DNA from: Dinghuibacter sp035492835
Lineage (GTDB): Bacteria > Bacteroidota > Bacteroidia > Chitinophagales > Chitinophagaceae
Direction: 5' to 3'
NCBI RefSeq assembly: GCF_035492835.1
Contig: NZ_DATJIY010000160.1
Location: 34,235-98,234 of the forward strand
DNA: 64,000 bases
The position numbers and the translations under genes are program-made. Positions 1 to 9,452 of this stretch are shown here, piece after piece. How positions within the stretch are numbered: position 1 is the first letter of the stretch; each line of letters opens with the position of its first letter. The notes beneath the pieces are model-generated. The model ran no database searches and was not told the DNA's origin. It saw only the letters and a list, made by a program, of their open reading frames with translations.

Positions 1-2
1 CG

Positions 3-2060
3 GCGATGACCGGGTACAACCTTCCGGAATACAAACAGCTGCTCCTCTATGAGTATATGCTGAACTATATGAACGGAAAACTCTCGGATTGGCGCGCCAC
101 CCTGTTTCAATACAATACCGATCTTGTCTCGATGACGTCGGAAACCGCGGCTTTTGCAAAGGACTCCCTCCTCCGGAACCTGGTTCGGGACAGCCTTTAC
201 CGGGCTATGTACACGAGCGAGCTGCAGGAGCTCCTGCAGAAATGGGACACCGCCCGCAAAACGACGGCGGCCAACCTGGCCAGCATCAATGCCCTCCAAT
301 CGGCGATCACGCCCCCGTATTTCCTGACTACGGATCTGCTCGACGACGTCGCCCGGATGAAAACGACGATTACGTCCCGGCTTTTTCAAAAAGAATATCC
401 TTATCTGTGGGAGCGCGGTCGGAGCGATGCGGGTAGTACCGGGGACCTCGCCGCCCGTTCGGCGCGTACCGAAAGGGAGCTGATGGGCTTTTTCCTGCAA
501 TTGAACTGGGGATATTATATATACGCGCTGTTGATCGGTTTATCGTTCGGGTTTTGGGTATGGAATAATTTCAGGAAAATGGGTGAGCTGCCCGGCGACG
601 TAACCCTTCATTATATCCACCGGGTCCCGGTGCTCGCGAGCCTGGCGGTCATGCTCAACATCCTGCCCTTTTTCGACCTGGACGCGCCCACGGTGTTCAC
701 CCAGTTGGGACAGTTCATCCTGATGATCGTCGTGAGCGTCCTCTTCTGGATGACCTGGCCGCGGAAGTACTTCCTTTATTGGGGATTGCTGCTCTTCCTG
801 TACGTGTGTTACGGAGTCACCGGGCCGCTGCTGGTGGCGAAATGGGACGCCCGGCTGTGGTTACTGCTGTTGAACGCGTGTTCCATGGTCGTAGCCTATG
901 TTTGTTTGCGGAAGATCGTACACCTCTTCCCCTATCCGCGGACCGTCCGGATAGTATGGTGGTTGTGCCTGGGATTGAACGGGCTTTCGATCCTGTGCAA
1001 CGTTTTCGGGCGGCTGAGCCTGGCGAAGATATTCAGCTCGGCCAGTATGTTCGGGCTGATACAGGTCATCGTGCTCACGGTATTTATCGACACCGTCCTG
1101 GAGGCGTTTACGCTGCAAACCGCGGTAAGCCGAAGGGATGAACGGCGCAAGGGACTGGCCCCCCTGTTCGAACGCATGCAGCGGGGAGTGGAACGCTTCC
1201 TGCTGGCGCTGGCTTTTATCACCTGGCTGGTGGCCTTCGCCATCAACCTGAACGTATACGATGCGGTATACGCCGCGGTGGCCCGCGTGTGGAACCACGT
1301 CGTCCACCTGGGTTCGATCTCCTTTAAATTGGGCAACGTTTTGTTGTTTATCGGGATCGTCTATTGCGCCAACGTGCTGCAGAAATACATCGGTTATCTC
1401 TATGGCTCCGCGGATGAGCCGGGCACGCCGCAACCGGGGAAAAAGGGTTCCCAGCTGGTCATGGTGAGGTTGATCCTGATCATCGCGGGTTTCCTGCTCG
1501 CGATCGCGGCCTCGGGATTGCCGATCGACCGGATCACGATCGTACTGGGCGCCCTGGGCGTTGGTATCGGGCTGGGGCTGCAAACCATCGTCAACAACCT
1601 TGTATCGGGGATCATCCTCATCTTCGAACGGCCCTTCCAACTGGGCGACTACATCGAGCTGAACGGTAAAAAAGGGATGGTGAGGGATATCGGCATACGC
1701 GCTTCGCGCATGGTTACCGAGGCCGGGAACGAGATCATCATGCCCAATGGCGACCTGCTGGCCGGAGAGGTGATCAACTGGACGGTCCGAAACAACCAGG
1801 TACGTCTCGAAATGCCGATCACCGTGGAGGCAGGCCCCTCCTTCGAGTCGGTCGTCCGCGGCGTGGAAGAAGCGTTGTCGGGGCATCCCGACCTTCTTTC
1901 GGACAAACCGAACGTCCTGCTCAACACCTCTACGGACAAAACGCTCAGCATTACCGTATTGGTTTGGGTGTCGAACGTCGCCCAGTTGCAAACCATCAAG
2001 AGCGAGGTGCTCGACCTGCTCTATCAGAAGTTCAGGGAAAAAGGGATCAAGCCGGTGTAA
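3..2060 (+). CDS. MscS-family mechanosensitive channel, 5' end outside window
   Basis: Large small-conductance mechanosensitive channel homologue, expected to open under membrane tension and release solutes from the inner membrane. The first ATG is at base 6, but the frame is open to the window edge and the visible N-terminus has no signal peptide or membrane start, so the gene probably begins upstream. An alpha-helical soluble region (about residues 1-160) is followed by several membrane helices (first near 170-190) and then the MscS core: the glycine/alanine-rich pore helix near 505-540 (GALGVGIGLGLQT), the FERPFQLGD beta-domain motif, and IIMPNGDLLAGEVINWT. The C-terminal alpha/beta domain is complete. 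The stop overlaps the convergent nitronate monooxygenase gene by 14 bases. Family assignment is secure; the physiological role is inferred. Confidence 0.93.
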   Translation, partial: AMTGYNLPEYKQLLLYEYMLNYMNGKLSDWRATLFQYNTDLVSMTSETAAFAKDSLLRNLVRDSLYRAMYTSELQELLQKWDTARKTTAANLASINALQSAITPPYFLTTDLLDDVARMKTTITSRLFQKEYPYLWERGRSDAGSTGDLAARSARTERELMGFFLQLNWGYYIYALLIGLSFGFWVWNNFRKMGELPGDVTLHYIHRVPVLASLAVMLNILPFFDLDAPTVFTQLGQFILMIVVSVLFWMTWPRKYFLYWGLLLFLYVCYGVTGPLLVAKWDARLWLLLLNACSMVVAYVCLRKIVHLFPYPRTVRIVWWLCLGLNGLSILCNVFGRLSLAKIFSSASMFGLIQVIVLTVFIDTVLEAFTLQTAVSRRDERRKGLAPLFERMQRGVERFLLALAFITWLVAFAINLNVYDAVYAAVARVWNHVVHLGSISFKLGNVLLFIGIVYCANVLQKYIGYLYGSADEPGTPQPGKKGSQLVMVRLILIIAGFLLAIAASGLPIDRITIVLGALGVGIGLGLQTIVNNLVSGIILIFERPFQLGDYIELNGKKGMVRDIGIRASRMVTEAGNEIIMPNGDLLAGEVINWTVRNNQVRLEMPITVEAGPSFESVVRGVEEALSGHPDLLSDKPNVLLNTSTDKTLSITVLVWVSNVAQLQTIKSEVLDLLYQKFREKGIKPV

Positions 2061-3099
2061 AGGCTTCGCTGGTCTCCTGAATAAGCGCCTCCATCAGCTC
2101 CGCGGCCTTCCGATGTCGCAGCAGGGGAGCGATCTGGCCGCCCCAAAACAGGACCAGGTCCCACTGTTGCCGCGCGATGGCCGCCTGGCGGAGCGGTGCG
2201 ATCAGCTGTGTCTGTAGCGGGAAGGGGAGGTGGCTGGTCTCCGCGCCCAGCCGGTTCCGCAGCCCGCGGCCCAACCGGCCGCTAAACGCGCGGGTGAGCA
2301 TGGTGTGCCGGGCCTTTTCGGAGAACAGCATGTTCCGGTGCGCGTCGAGCGCGCCCGATTCTTCACACGCCAGGAAGGCGGTGCCGACCTGGACCGCGTC
2401 CGCGCCAAGCGTCAGCGCCGCCGCGACGCCCCGGCCGGTAGCGATACCACCCGCGGCGATAACCGGCAACCGGACCTTGTCACGGATTTGCTGGACGAGC
2501 ACAAACGTACCGGTGAGCGACTGCTCGGCCGGCGCCAGCCACGAGGGCCGGTGACCGCCCGCTTCAAAACCTGCGGCGATGATGGCGTCCACACCGGCGG
2601 ACTCCAGCCGGATGGCCTCGTCCAACGTGGTGGCGGCGCCCACGGTCATGATGCCCCGGCGGCGGCACTCCTCCAGGATCGATGAAGATGGGATTCCGAA
2701 CATAAAGCTGAACACCGGTGGCCTGACATCGAGGATCACCTGCACTTGGTTGTCGAACCGTGAATGGAAGCTAAACGTCTTGTCCGGCAGCCCGACACCC
2801 ACCTCATCGAAATAGGGTTGGAAAACCGCACGCAATTCCGGCGTCAGCCGGGCTTCGGTACCGTCCAGGTCGGATACCCAGAGGTTGAGGTTGTAAGGCT
2901 TGTCGGTAGCGGCCTTGAGCTCCGCGTCGATCTGGGCGATCTCTTCTGGCGTATTGGTGTACGCGCCAAAGCCGCCTACCCCGCCCAGGTTGGACACCAT
3001 CGCCGTGAGCTTCACCGTGGAAAAATTCCCGCCAAACGGTCCCTGGAAGATGGGGTAGCGTATCCCCAATCGTTCCGTGACCCTAGTGTTCGGCCACAT
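2047..3099 (-). CDS. Nitronate monooxygenase (2-nitropropane dioxygenase family)
   Basis: FMN-dependent TIM-barrel enzyme that oxidises alkyl nitronates (propionate-3-nitronate in characterised members) to the aldehyde or acid and nitrite; cytosolic. Visible family signatures are RYPIFQGPFGG at the N-terminus, GGVGGFGAY in the first glycine loop, FEAGGHRP carrying the histidine expected to be catalytic, and GGIATGRGVAAALTLGADAVQVGTAF for FMN phosphate binding. At 350 residues it is a normal family length. The start codon lies 17 bases inside the end of the upstream NTF2-like gene on the same strand, so the two are probably co-transcribed. The natural substrate cannot be read from the sequence; many such proteins are annotated only by homology. 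Confidence 0.9.
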   Translation of the reverse strand: MWPNTRVTERLGIRYPIFQGPFGGNFSTVKLTAMVSNLGGVGGFGAYTNTPEEIAQIDAELKAATDKPYNLNLWVSDLDGTEARLTPELRAVFQPYFDEVGVGLPDKTFSFHSRFDNQVQVILDVRPPVFSFMFGIPSSSILEECRRRGIMTVGAATTLDEAIRLESAGVDAIIAAGFEAGGHRPSWLAPAEQSLTGTFVLVQQIRDKVRLPVIAAGGIATGRGVAAALTLGADAVQVGTAFLACEESGALDAHRNMLFSEKARHTMLTRAFSGRLGRGLRNRLGAETSHLPFPLQTQLIAPLRQAAIARQQWDLVLFWGGQIAPLLRHRKAAELMEALIQETSEAFTPA

Positions 3100-3520
3100 C
3101 GGAGATCATTTTGTTGACAATGACCCAGTGACCATCGAGCTTGTGAAACGACAGGAATTCGTGATAGTTGAAATCGTACATCTTCACCCGGACCTTGGCG
3201 ATCGCGATCGACTGGATCACCTCGATCGAAATGATGTCCCCCTTGAAGGGTTTACCGGAGTCCTTGGGGCTTTGGCGATGCGCCACGCCATCGAGGTACT
3301 CGGGGAGGGCCTTGAAATAAGGCTTGCCCTGTACGTCCCCGAAGAGCAGCGTGCCCGGGTAATAAAGAGCGGACAAAAGGGCGGTATCCCCTTCATAGAT
3401 GCCCTTGAAATAATTCTCCAGTACGCCGCTGATCGCAGCCGAATCCTGGTTCATAACAGGTGATTTTTTGGGTGATGGCTGACCCAGCATCAGGGTCATG
3501 ACCACGAGCAATAGGTTCAT
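3083..3520 (-). CDS. NTF2-like (SnoaL/lumazine-binding type) secreted protein
   Basis: Small protein of 145 residues beginning with a short hydrophobic segment (MNLLLVVMTLMLG) that looks like a signal peptide, then an NTF2-like alpha+beta domain: AISGVLENYFKGIYEGD, the LYYPGTLLFG turn and the terminal strands VRVKMYDFNYHEFLSFHKLDG and WVIVNKM. This is the layout of the putative lumazine-binding/DUF4440 group, whose members are mostly of unknown function. A TACCTTCG box, one base off the TAnnTTTG promoter element, lies a few bases before the ATG. It overlaps the following nitronate monooxygenase gene. No catalytic residues can be named. Confidence 0.75.
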   Translation of the reverse strand: MNLLLVVMTLMLGQPSPKKSPVMNQDSAAISGVLENYFKGIYEGDTALLSALYYPGTLLFGDVQGKPYFKALPEYLDGVAHRQSPKDSGKPFKGDIISIEVIQSIAIAKVRVKMYDFNYHEFLSFHKLDGHWVIVNKMISDVAEH

Positions 3521-3538
3521 GGGTCGAAGGTAGGGCCT

Positions 3539-3868
3539 TTAGTCTTCGTCGTCCCTGGGAAACTCCGTGGCGTCGAAGGCCCCGGCGGACCCGTCGTGGC
3601 GCTCCAGCTCCTCTTCGTCGACGGCGCGCTGGTAGTACCCGGCGATTCCCTCACCGATCCTGGAGACAAGATCGGCGGAGGCGGCTTCGCCATCCCGCTG
3701 GAACCAGCCGTTGTCCCCGCAACACAAGTAGGCAAAGAAATCCCCATTTAGCATGACACGGTAAAAAACGGGGAGACCGCCGGGGGAAAGTTCGGCGGAA
3801 GGCGTGACCCAGGCGTCGTAATACTGGTCGTCGTCCGTAAATTCCAACGGGAAGGAATGATTGACCAT
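3539..3868 (-). CDS. Small acidic protein of unknown function
   Basis: A 109-residue acidic protein with no signal peptide or membrane segment. The visible chain has an aromatic-rich central part (YYDAWVTPSAEL, VFYRVMLNGDFFAYLCCGDNGWFQRDG) and an acidic tail ending DDED. I do not recognise a family. The LNGDFFAYLCCGDNGWFQ stretch resembles short beta-sheet proteins of Bacteroidota annotated only as hypothetical. It is read in the same direction as the NTF2-like gene 18 bases downstream. Codon use fits its neighbours and no better frame covers the interval, so it is likely a real gene. Confidence 0.6.
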   Translation of the reverse strand: MVNHSFPLEFTDDDQYYDAWVTPSAELSPGGLPVFYRVMLNGDFFAYLCCGDNGWFQRDGEAASADLVSRIGEGIAGYYQRAVDEEELERHDGSAGAFDATEFPRDDED

Positions 3869-3891
3869 AGCCTAAGTTACTGAATTCCTAC

Positions 3892-4435
3892 CTACGGTAC
3901 GAGGAGCGGCCGCCCTTGTTGTGCGTAACTGGCCCATAAAGGAGATATCCCGTCGAGTGGGCCAAAGAGCGGGTCCTGCGCCGGGAGGATCACCGAGGCG
4001 ATGTGGGCGTCGGCCGACGGCCGCTCCCCCGGTTCGCCCCAGAAGCGGTTGGGGACCTGGCCATGGGGGCTGGCCACCACACATTGTACCTGGTCTTCCG
4101 TCCCCAGGTTGTGGTAGGCGGCGCCCGCGGGGATGATGAGGACGTCTCCCTTGGACAGCCGGATTTTTTGACCGGCGTCTCCCCCCAATTGTATCGTCGT
4201 GCTCCCCCCGGCTACGCCCAGGGCCGTGTGCGCGGTGGAATGATAGTGGGCGGTCGTGGGTATGCCCCCCACGGATGCCGGGGCCCATTGGTGTGAGGCA
4301 AAAACCCGTTTGATATATAATGTTTTGAGGAACAACGGCAACGACAACCCCTCTTTGTAAAGGACGACCGGGAGACGACTGCCGGGAAACCGGCCGTTCT
4401 CCTTGCACATAAAAAACAGGGGTTCTCCATTCATG
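3892..4435 (-). CDS. YjlB-type cupin protein
   Basis: Single-domain cupin of about 180 residues. The N-terminus (NGRFPGSRLPVVLYKEG) is the characteristic opening of the YjlB family. The first cupin motif is TTAHYHSTAHTALGVAGG, with histidines suited to metal binding, and the second is KGDVLIIPAGAAYHNLG. The beta-barrel may bind a metal, but no reaction has been settled for YjlB proteins. I chose the ATG at 4435; a TTG-started extension reaches 4479 but adds residues upstream of the conserved family opening. The gene is divergent from the PqiA-like gene. Confidence 0.82.
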
Positions 4436-4538
4436 GCGACAGGTGTTTGAAGGGGAAAGCTATGCCGGATCCGGTGCAATTTCCATGCCCGGGCCCTTCC
4501 CGTTTGGCACGATCTTTCAACATATTTTCCAGGAGATC

Positions 4539-5831
4539 ATGCAAAAAACATTCTTAATCATAGTCGTCTCGCTTGTCCTGGGCGCAGTAGGGTATTGCGG
4601 TTACCAGGTACACCGGTTATCGATGGAGCAAAAGCTCGTCAAGGAGGATTACAGCATTGCCAACAACATCAGTTTTGGGCTGCTGTCGATCAACAAGTGG
4701 CGGGACATGATGGTGACCGCGGTCGGCGGGGAGATCCAGTCCTTTTCCCTGACCGCGGCCGAACGCGACTCCCTGGACCGGGCGGTGCGGAACGTGCTGA
4801 ATTCGCTGATCGACAGGGCGGACAGCATGATCAACGCCCCGCAGCACACCCTGGGGGGGAAACTCCGCAAATTCGCCTACCACACTTTTGTCAACGACCG
4901 CCGGCTGCACGAGCAGGTACCGGCTTTTTCGCGCCAGATCATCGCCGAGGTCCTAAAACCCCGGAACAAACAAAAACTGGCCTCGCTGGCCCAAAACAAG
5001 CTGGAGGACCTGGGGCAGCAGACATACGACAGCGCCCGCAGCCTGGAAGAGACCAAGGTCGATTCGGTGTACCATTTGTATGGCGTGATGGATTCGGATG
5101 CGTTCGACCGCGTAACCGATGCACGGCTGAGCTTCATACACACGCAGATGTACCAGTACGCCTACGGCATGCTCGGAGGGCTTGCGCTCATGCTGTTCCT
5201 GTGGTATCTGCTCAGACGGAAGGCCACGCTGTATAAAACCCTCTTCGTCCTTTCCATCGTCGTCGCGCTGGTCTTCCTGCTGGTGGGTCTTACCTCCACT
5301 ATGATCGAAATCGACGCCCGTATAAAATCCCTCAGCTTCCAGCTGCTCGGCGACACCATCGCTTTCCGGGACCAGGTGATCTTTTTTCAAAGTAAGAGCA
5401 TCCTGGACGTGGTCGTGCTCCTGCTCCACACGGGCCGGGTGGACTCCATCCTGGTCGGCAGTCTGATCCTGTGCTTCAGTATTTTCTTTCCCGTGACAAA
5501 GCTGCTGTCCGCGGGCGTCTACCTGCTGGGGGAGCGGGGCTGGACAAAGGGCCGGTTCATCAGGTATTTTGCCTTCCATTCCGGGAAGTGGAGTATGGCG
5601 GACGTCATGGTGGTGGCCATCTTTATGGCCTATATCGGGTTCAATGGGATACTGAACGACCAGATGTCAAAGCTCGACCTGCATACCGACAGCTTCACCA
5701 GCATCGCCACGAACCAGACCGCGCTCCAGCCGGGCTATATCATCTTCGTGGGGTTTGTGTTGTTCGGGTTGGTGTTGTCGGAAATCCTGAAGCGGATCGT
5801 AAAGGTCAGTTCCGCTGCATCAGCTGGATGA
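4539..5831 (+). CDS. Paraquat-inducible protein A (PqiA)-like membrane protein
   Basis: Inner-membrane protein of 430 residues. It has one N-terminal membrane anchor (KTFLIIVVSLVLGAVGYCGY), a long helical extracytoplasmic region (about 25-205), and a C-terminal block of four or so helices resembling one PqiA module: the conserved FPVTKLLSAG, GKWSMADVMVVAIFMAYIGF and a final GYIIFVGFVLFGLVLSEIL. In Enterobacteria PqiA partners with an MCE-domain protein in lipid transport between membranes; no MCE gene is adjacent here, so that role is uncertain. AGGAG at 4531-4535 sits just before the ATG at 4539 and decides the start against an upstream in-frame ATG at 4443. The end overlaps the convergent membrane protein gene by 26 bases. 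Confidence 0.85.
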   Translation: MQKTFLIIVVSLVLGAVGYCGYQVHRLSMEQKLVKEDYSIANNISFGLLSINKWRDMMVTAVGGEIQSFSLTAAERDSLDRAVRNVLNSLIDRADSMINAPQHTLGGKLRKFAYHTFVNDRRLHEQVPAFSRQIIAEVLKPRNKQKLASLAQNKLEDLGQQTYDSARSLEETKVDSVYHLYGVMDSDAFDRVTDARLSFIHTQMYQYAYGMLGGLALMLFLWYLLRRKATLYKTLFVLSIVVALVFLLVGLTSTMIEIDARIKSLSFQLLGDTIAFRDQVIFFQSKSILDVVVLLLHTGRVDSILVGSLILCFSIFFPVTKLLSAGVYLLGERGWTKGRFIRYFAFHSGKWSMADVMVVAIFMAYIGFNGILNDQMSKLDLHTDSFTSIATNQTALQPGYIIFVGFVLFGLVLSEILKRIVKVSSAASAG

Positions 5832-6354
5832 ACAGGTACGCAAGCCCCGCCTCGAACAGTTGTCGCGCCATCCGGATAAAGAGGTGGCGTTCCAGCGGGA
5901 GGACACAGAGGCGGTAGAGCAAGGCAAAGAGGAGAAAGGGGAGGACGTGATAGGGGGTGGGGAAGAGCCAGTCCATACCCAGCGCAAAAAACATCGCCAC
6001 GCAAAAAAGGGCGGTTTGTACCAGGAAAAAGGCTGCCTTGAAGCGGGGACCGAAAAAATCGAAGTCCTCGAAGGACCGGGACTTCTTGTTTTCATCCTTT
6101 ATTTTTTTCTGGAGCGCTTTGTACTCCCCGGAGCCAAAGGCGGGTGCTTGTAGTTGGGATAGCGAATAAAGGCTTTCGGAGAGCGGGTTGAACACGCTCC
6201 GGCGGGCGTTGAAACGGTCGAACAGCTGCCGGAGCTCGACCTGCGCCCCGGTGGGGTCGAAGGACCGGCTGAGGGCGTACTTTCCCTGCAAGGCTTCGAT
6301 GTCCTGCCATTGCAAAAGGTGTTTTCCCATGTATGTACCAGAAGAGCCGTCCAT
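5806..6354 (-). CDS. Unknown protein with two C-terminal membrane helices
   Basis: I do not recognise a family. From the ATG at 6354 the product is about 182 residues: a soluble helical part with the segment LLQWQDIEALQGKYALSRSF, a basic stretch (KALQKKIKDENKKSRSFED), then two predicted membrane helices (AAFFLVQTALFCVAMFFALG and YHVLPFLLFALLYRLCVL) and a short C-terminal helix. The frame stays open upstream to an ATG at 6474, but that start would overlap the end of dnaE2 by 64 bases. The text just before 6354 (NTLFRLTPLLDIANC) could still be coding, so the true start is uncertain. The gene lies directly downstream of dnaE2 on the same strand and may be co-transcribed with it. Confidence 0.65.
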   Translation of the reverse strand: MDGSSGTYMGKHLLQWQDIEALQGKYALSRSFDPTGAQVELRQLFDRFNARRSVFNPLSESLYSLSQLQAPAFGSGEYKALQKKIKDENKKSRSFEDFDFFGPRFKAAFFLVQTALFCVAMFFALGMDWLFPTPYHVLPFLLFALLYRLCVLPLERHLFIRMARQLFEAGLAYLFIQLMQRN

Positions 6355-6410
6355 GCAGTTGGCAATATCCAACAATGGCGTAAGCCGGAACAGCGTATTT
6401 ACACGTGGTT

Positions 6411-9400
6411 TTACTTGAAGTCCCTGGAGGCGGGTAAGACCATTTGCTGGAGCAGGCGCGTCAGGTTGTGACATTTTTGGACAACCACGTGTATCACCTC
6501 CCCCTCTTTTTGCAGACGTCCTTCCACCATGATAAGTTTGGATTGTACGATAACCTTATGGTTTTCTTCGAACACCCGCTCCCAGAAAACCAGGTTTGCA
6601 AAACCGGTTTCGTCCTCGATGGTCATAAAAACAACTCCGCTGGCGGTACCCGGCCGTTGCCTGACCAATACAAGCCCGGCTACCCGGACCCAATCCTTGT
6701 CTTTGGCGTTGGTCAGCGCGCTTAAGGAGAGGACGCGGAGCAGGTCGAGTTTTTCCCGGACAAACCGAACGGGATGCGCCTTCAGGGACAACGACGTGGA
6801 GGCATAGTCCTGGACGACGTGCTCCGCGTCGGTCATTAACGGGAGAGTGATCCCCTTTTCCCGGGAGTCTTCCGGTGGCTGACCGCTAAAAAGGGCGATG
6901 GGCCGGTCGTGAAGGGCGGAAACCTGCCAGAGCGCCTGACGGCGGTCGAGGCCGAAGGAACAGAAGGCGTCGGCGTCAGCCAGCTTTTCCAACCCGGTCT
7001 GTGACACCCCGATATCGCGCAAGCCCGCCACGGTGGTATAACCGGTCCCACGGGCCTGTACGAGCTGTCGCATCTCCTCCTCCTTCAATCCGCTTACCTG
7101 CCGGAACCCCAGCCGTAGTATCCCTTTCCCCTCCAGCGTATGGTCCCAATCCGACAGGTTGACGTCCACGGGCAACACCGTTACGCCGTGTTTCCTTGCG
7201 TCGATGACGATCTGGGCGGGCTGGTAAAAACCCATGGGCATGCTGTTCAGCAAGGCGCCCGCGAAAACGTCGGGGTAGTAACACTTGAGCCAGGCGGAGA
7301 CATACACCAGGAGCGCAAAGCTGGCGGCGTGGCTTTCGGGGAAGCCATAGCTGCCAAAGCCCTCCAGCTGCCGGAAGACGCGCAGGGCATATTCCTCGGT
7401 ATAGCCGTTGGCGACCATGCCGTCCACCAGCTTTTTCTGGAATTTCGTGACCTGCCCCTGGGCCTTAAAGGTGGCCATGCTTCGCCGGAGCTGGTCGGCT
7501 TCGGCCGGTGTAAAACCGGCGGCCACGATGGCGATCTTCATGGCCTGTTCCTGGAAGAGGGGGACGCCGAGCGTCTTGTGCAAGATCGTCTTCAGCTCTT
7601 CCGAGGGATATTCGACCTTTTCGTCGCCATTGCGTCTGCGCAGGTAAGGATGGACCATATCTCCTTGAATGGGACCCGGGCGCACGATCGCCACCTCGAT
7701 GACGAGGTCGTAAAAGTTCCGTGGCCTCAACCGCGGCAGCATCGCCATCTGCGCCCGGCTTTCGATCTGGAAAACCCCCAGCGTATCGGCGTGGCTGATC
7801 ATCTCGTATACGCCCGGGTCGTCCTGCGGGATGTTCGCAAGCGTGAGGTATTTATTATGGTGTTTTTGGGCCAGGTCGAAGGCCTTGCGGATACACGTCA
7901 GCATTCCGAGCGCCAGCACGTCGATCTTGAGGAACCCCAGGATGTCGATGTCGTCCTTGTTCCATTCGATATTGGTCCGGTCCGCCATCCGGGCGTTGAG
8001 GATAGGACATAGGTCGGATAGCTTACCATTGGTGATGACAAAGCCCCCGGTATGCTGCCCCAGCTGGCGTGGGAAGCCCATCAGCTGCTCCGTCAGCTGC
8101 ATCACCTTTTGGAGGTGCTTGTCGTCCGGCAGGTATTCGATACCCTCTTTGGACAACCGGCTGATCGTATCCACGGACAGCCCCATGGCCTTACCCACGT
8201 CGCGGATGGCGCCTTTGAAGCGCTCCTGCGTGACCGTGGCGACGATCGCCGCCCTGTCACGCCCATATTTCTGATAAATATATTGGATGACCTCTTCCCT
8301 GCGCTCGTGCTCGAAGTCCACGTCTATGTCCGGGGGTTCGTTCCGCGCCGAGGAGATAAAGCGTTCGAAGAGCAGGTCGAATTTGGCGGGGTTGACCGCG
8401 GTAATGCCCAGGCAGTAGCAGATCGTGGAGTTGGCGGCGGAGCCGCGACCCTGGCAGAGGATGCCCTGGCTGCGGGCAAAACGCACGATGTCGTACACGG
8501 TCAGGAAATACGGGGCATAGTTCATATCCGCGATAAAGGACATCTCGTGCCGGATATTTTTGACGACCAGCTCCGGGACGTCCTCCCCATACCGTTCCCT
8601 GGCGCCGATCTGCGTAAGGTGCTCGAGCTCCTCCAGGGGCGTCCTGTCGCCACCGGTGATCTCCTCGGGGTATACATACTGTAATTGATTCAGGGAAAAA
8701 CGACAGTCTTCCCCGATCTCGAGCGTCCTTTCCACCAACCTCGGATAGGGCCGGAACAGGCGGAGCATCTCGTCGATGGGTTTGAGGTAGCGCTCCGCGT
8801 TCCCATGTAGCCTGAAACCCGCCGTGTGGATGGTGCATTTTTCGCGCACGCACGTCAGGACGTCCTGTAGCTGCCGTCGTTCGGGCTCGTGGTAGTGGAC
8901 GTCGCCGGTGGCGACCAGGGGGACTTCCATCCGGGAAAGCCGGTGGAGCCGCTTGACGTCGTCGCCCCGGTAGAGGCGCGTGGCTGCCATATATAAGCTA
9001 TCGCCCAGGGCGTCCTTGTATTCTTGTAATTGCTTTTTGAACTCGTCCGCGATGTCGAAGGCGGGCGTTAGCTCCTCCGGTGGCAGCACGATAAACCGGA
9101 TTCCCCGGGCGTACCGGTAGACGTCCGTTTTGTATATATGGCAATCCCCTTTTTCCGCACGGAGGTTCCCTTCCGTAAGGAGTGCGGACAACCGGCCATA
9201 GGCGGCCTTATCGGTGGGATAGGCCAGGAGGCTGGGTCCGTCCAGGAGGTCCAGCCGGCAGCCGGGGATGAACCGCAGGGACGTATCCCTGGCGGCGCCA
9301 TGGGCCCGGACGATCCCGGCCAGGGTATTCCGGTCGGTGACGGCCATGGCGGCGTATCCGAGTTTTTCCGCCCGTTCCACCAGCTCTTCCGGGTGGGAGC

Positions 9401-9452
9401 CGCCCCTCAGGAAGCTGAAGTTCGTCGTGACCTGTAATTCGATATAGCTCAT
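6411..9452 (-). CDS. dnaE2: Error-prone DNA polymerase DnaE2 (ImuC)
   Basis: C-family DNA polymerase of 1013 residues, the length of the mutagenic DnaE2/ImuC branch rather than replicative DnaE1. An N-terminal PHP domain starts YIELQVTTNFSFLRGGSHPEELV. The palm carries the catalytic aspartates in PDIDVDFEHERREEV and in FLKIDVLALGML. The tail holds a helix-hairpin-helix region and an OB fold (VRVAGLVLVRQRPGT..GVVFMTIEDETG). In studied bacteria it extends across DNA lesions with ImuA and ImuB during SOS-induced mutagenesis. Its ATG shares four bases (ATGA) with the imuB stop, so translation is probably coupled. Confidence 0.96.
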   Translation of the reverse strand: MSYIELQVTTNFSFLRGGSHPEELVERAEKLGYAAMAVTDRNTLAGIVRAHGAARDTSLRFIPGCRLDLLDGPSLLAYPTDKAAYGRLSALLTEGNLRAEKGDCHIYKTDVYRYARGIRFIVLPPEELTPAFDIADEFKKQLQEYKDALGDSLYMAATRLYRGDDVKRLHRLSRMEVPLVATGDVHYHEPERRQLQDVLTCVREKCTIHTAGFRLHGNAERYLKPIDEMLRLFRPYPRLVERTLEIGEDCRFSLNQLQYVYPEEITGGDRTPLEELEHLTQIGARERYGEDVPELVVKNIRHEMSFIADMNYAPYFLTVYDIVRFARSQGILCQGRGSAANSTICYCLGITAVNPAKFDLLFERFISSARNEPPDIDVDFEHERREEVIQYIYQKYGRDRAAIVATVTQERFKGAIRDVGKAMGLSVDTISRLSKEGIEYLPDDKHLQKVMQLTEQLMGFPRQLGQHTGGFVITNGKLSDLCPILNARMADRTNIEWNKDDIDILGFLKIDVLALGMLTCIRKAFDLAQKHHNKYLTLANIPQDDPGVYEMISHADTLGVFQIESRAQMAMLPRLRPRNFYDLVIEVAIVRPGPIQGDMVHPYLRRRNGDEKVEYPSEELKTILHKTLGVPLFQEQAMKIAIVAAGFTPAEADQLRRSMATFKAQGQVTKFQKKLVDGMVANGYTEEYALRVFRQLEGFGSYGFPESHAASFALLVYVSAWLKCYYPDVFAGALLNSMPMGFYQPAQIVIDARKHGVTVLPVDVNLSDWDHTLEGKGILRLGFRQVSGLKEEEMRQLVQARGTGYTTVAGLRDIGVSQTGLEKLADADAFCSFGLDRRQALWQVSALHDRPIALFSGQPPEDSREKGITLPLMTDAEHVVQDYASTSLSLKAHPVRFVREKLDLLRVLSLSALTNAKDKDWVRVAGLVLVRQRPGTASGVVFMTIEDETGFANLVFWERVFEENHKVIVQSKLIMVEGRLQKEGEVIHVVVQKCHNLTRLLQQMVLPASRDFK

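Noticed and set aside
861..1991. 376-codon antisense frame over the MscS gene
   Set aside because: Rich in His, Asp and Gln with no membrane or domain pattern; the sense frame is a certain MscS protein.
7140..8012. 290-codon + strand frame inside dnaE2
   Set aside because: Shadow of the polymerase coding strand.
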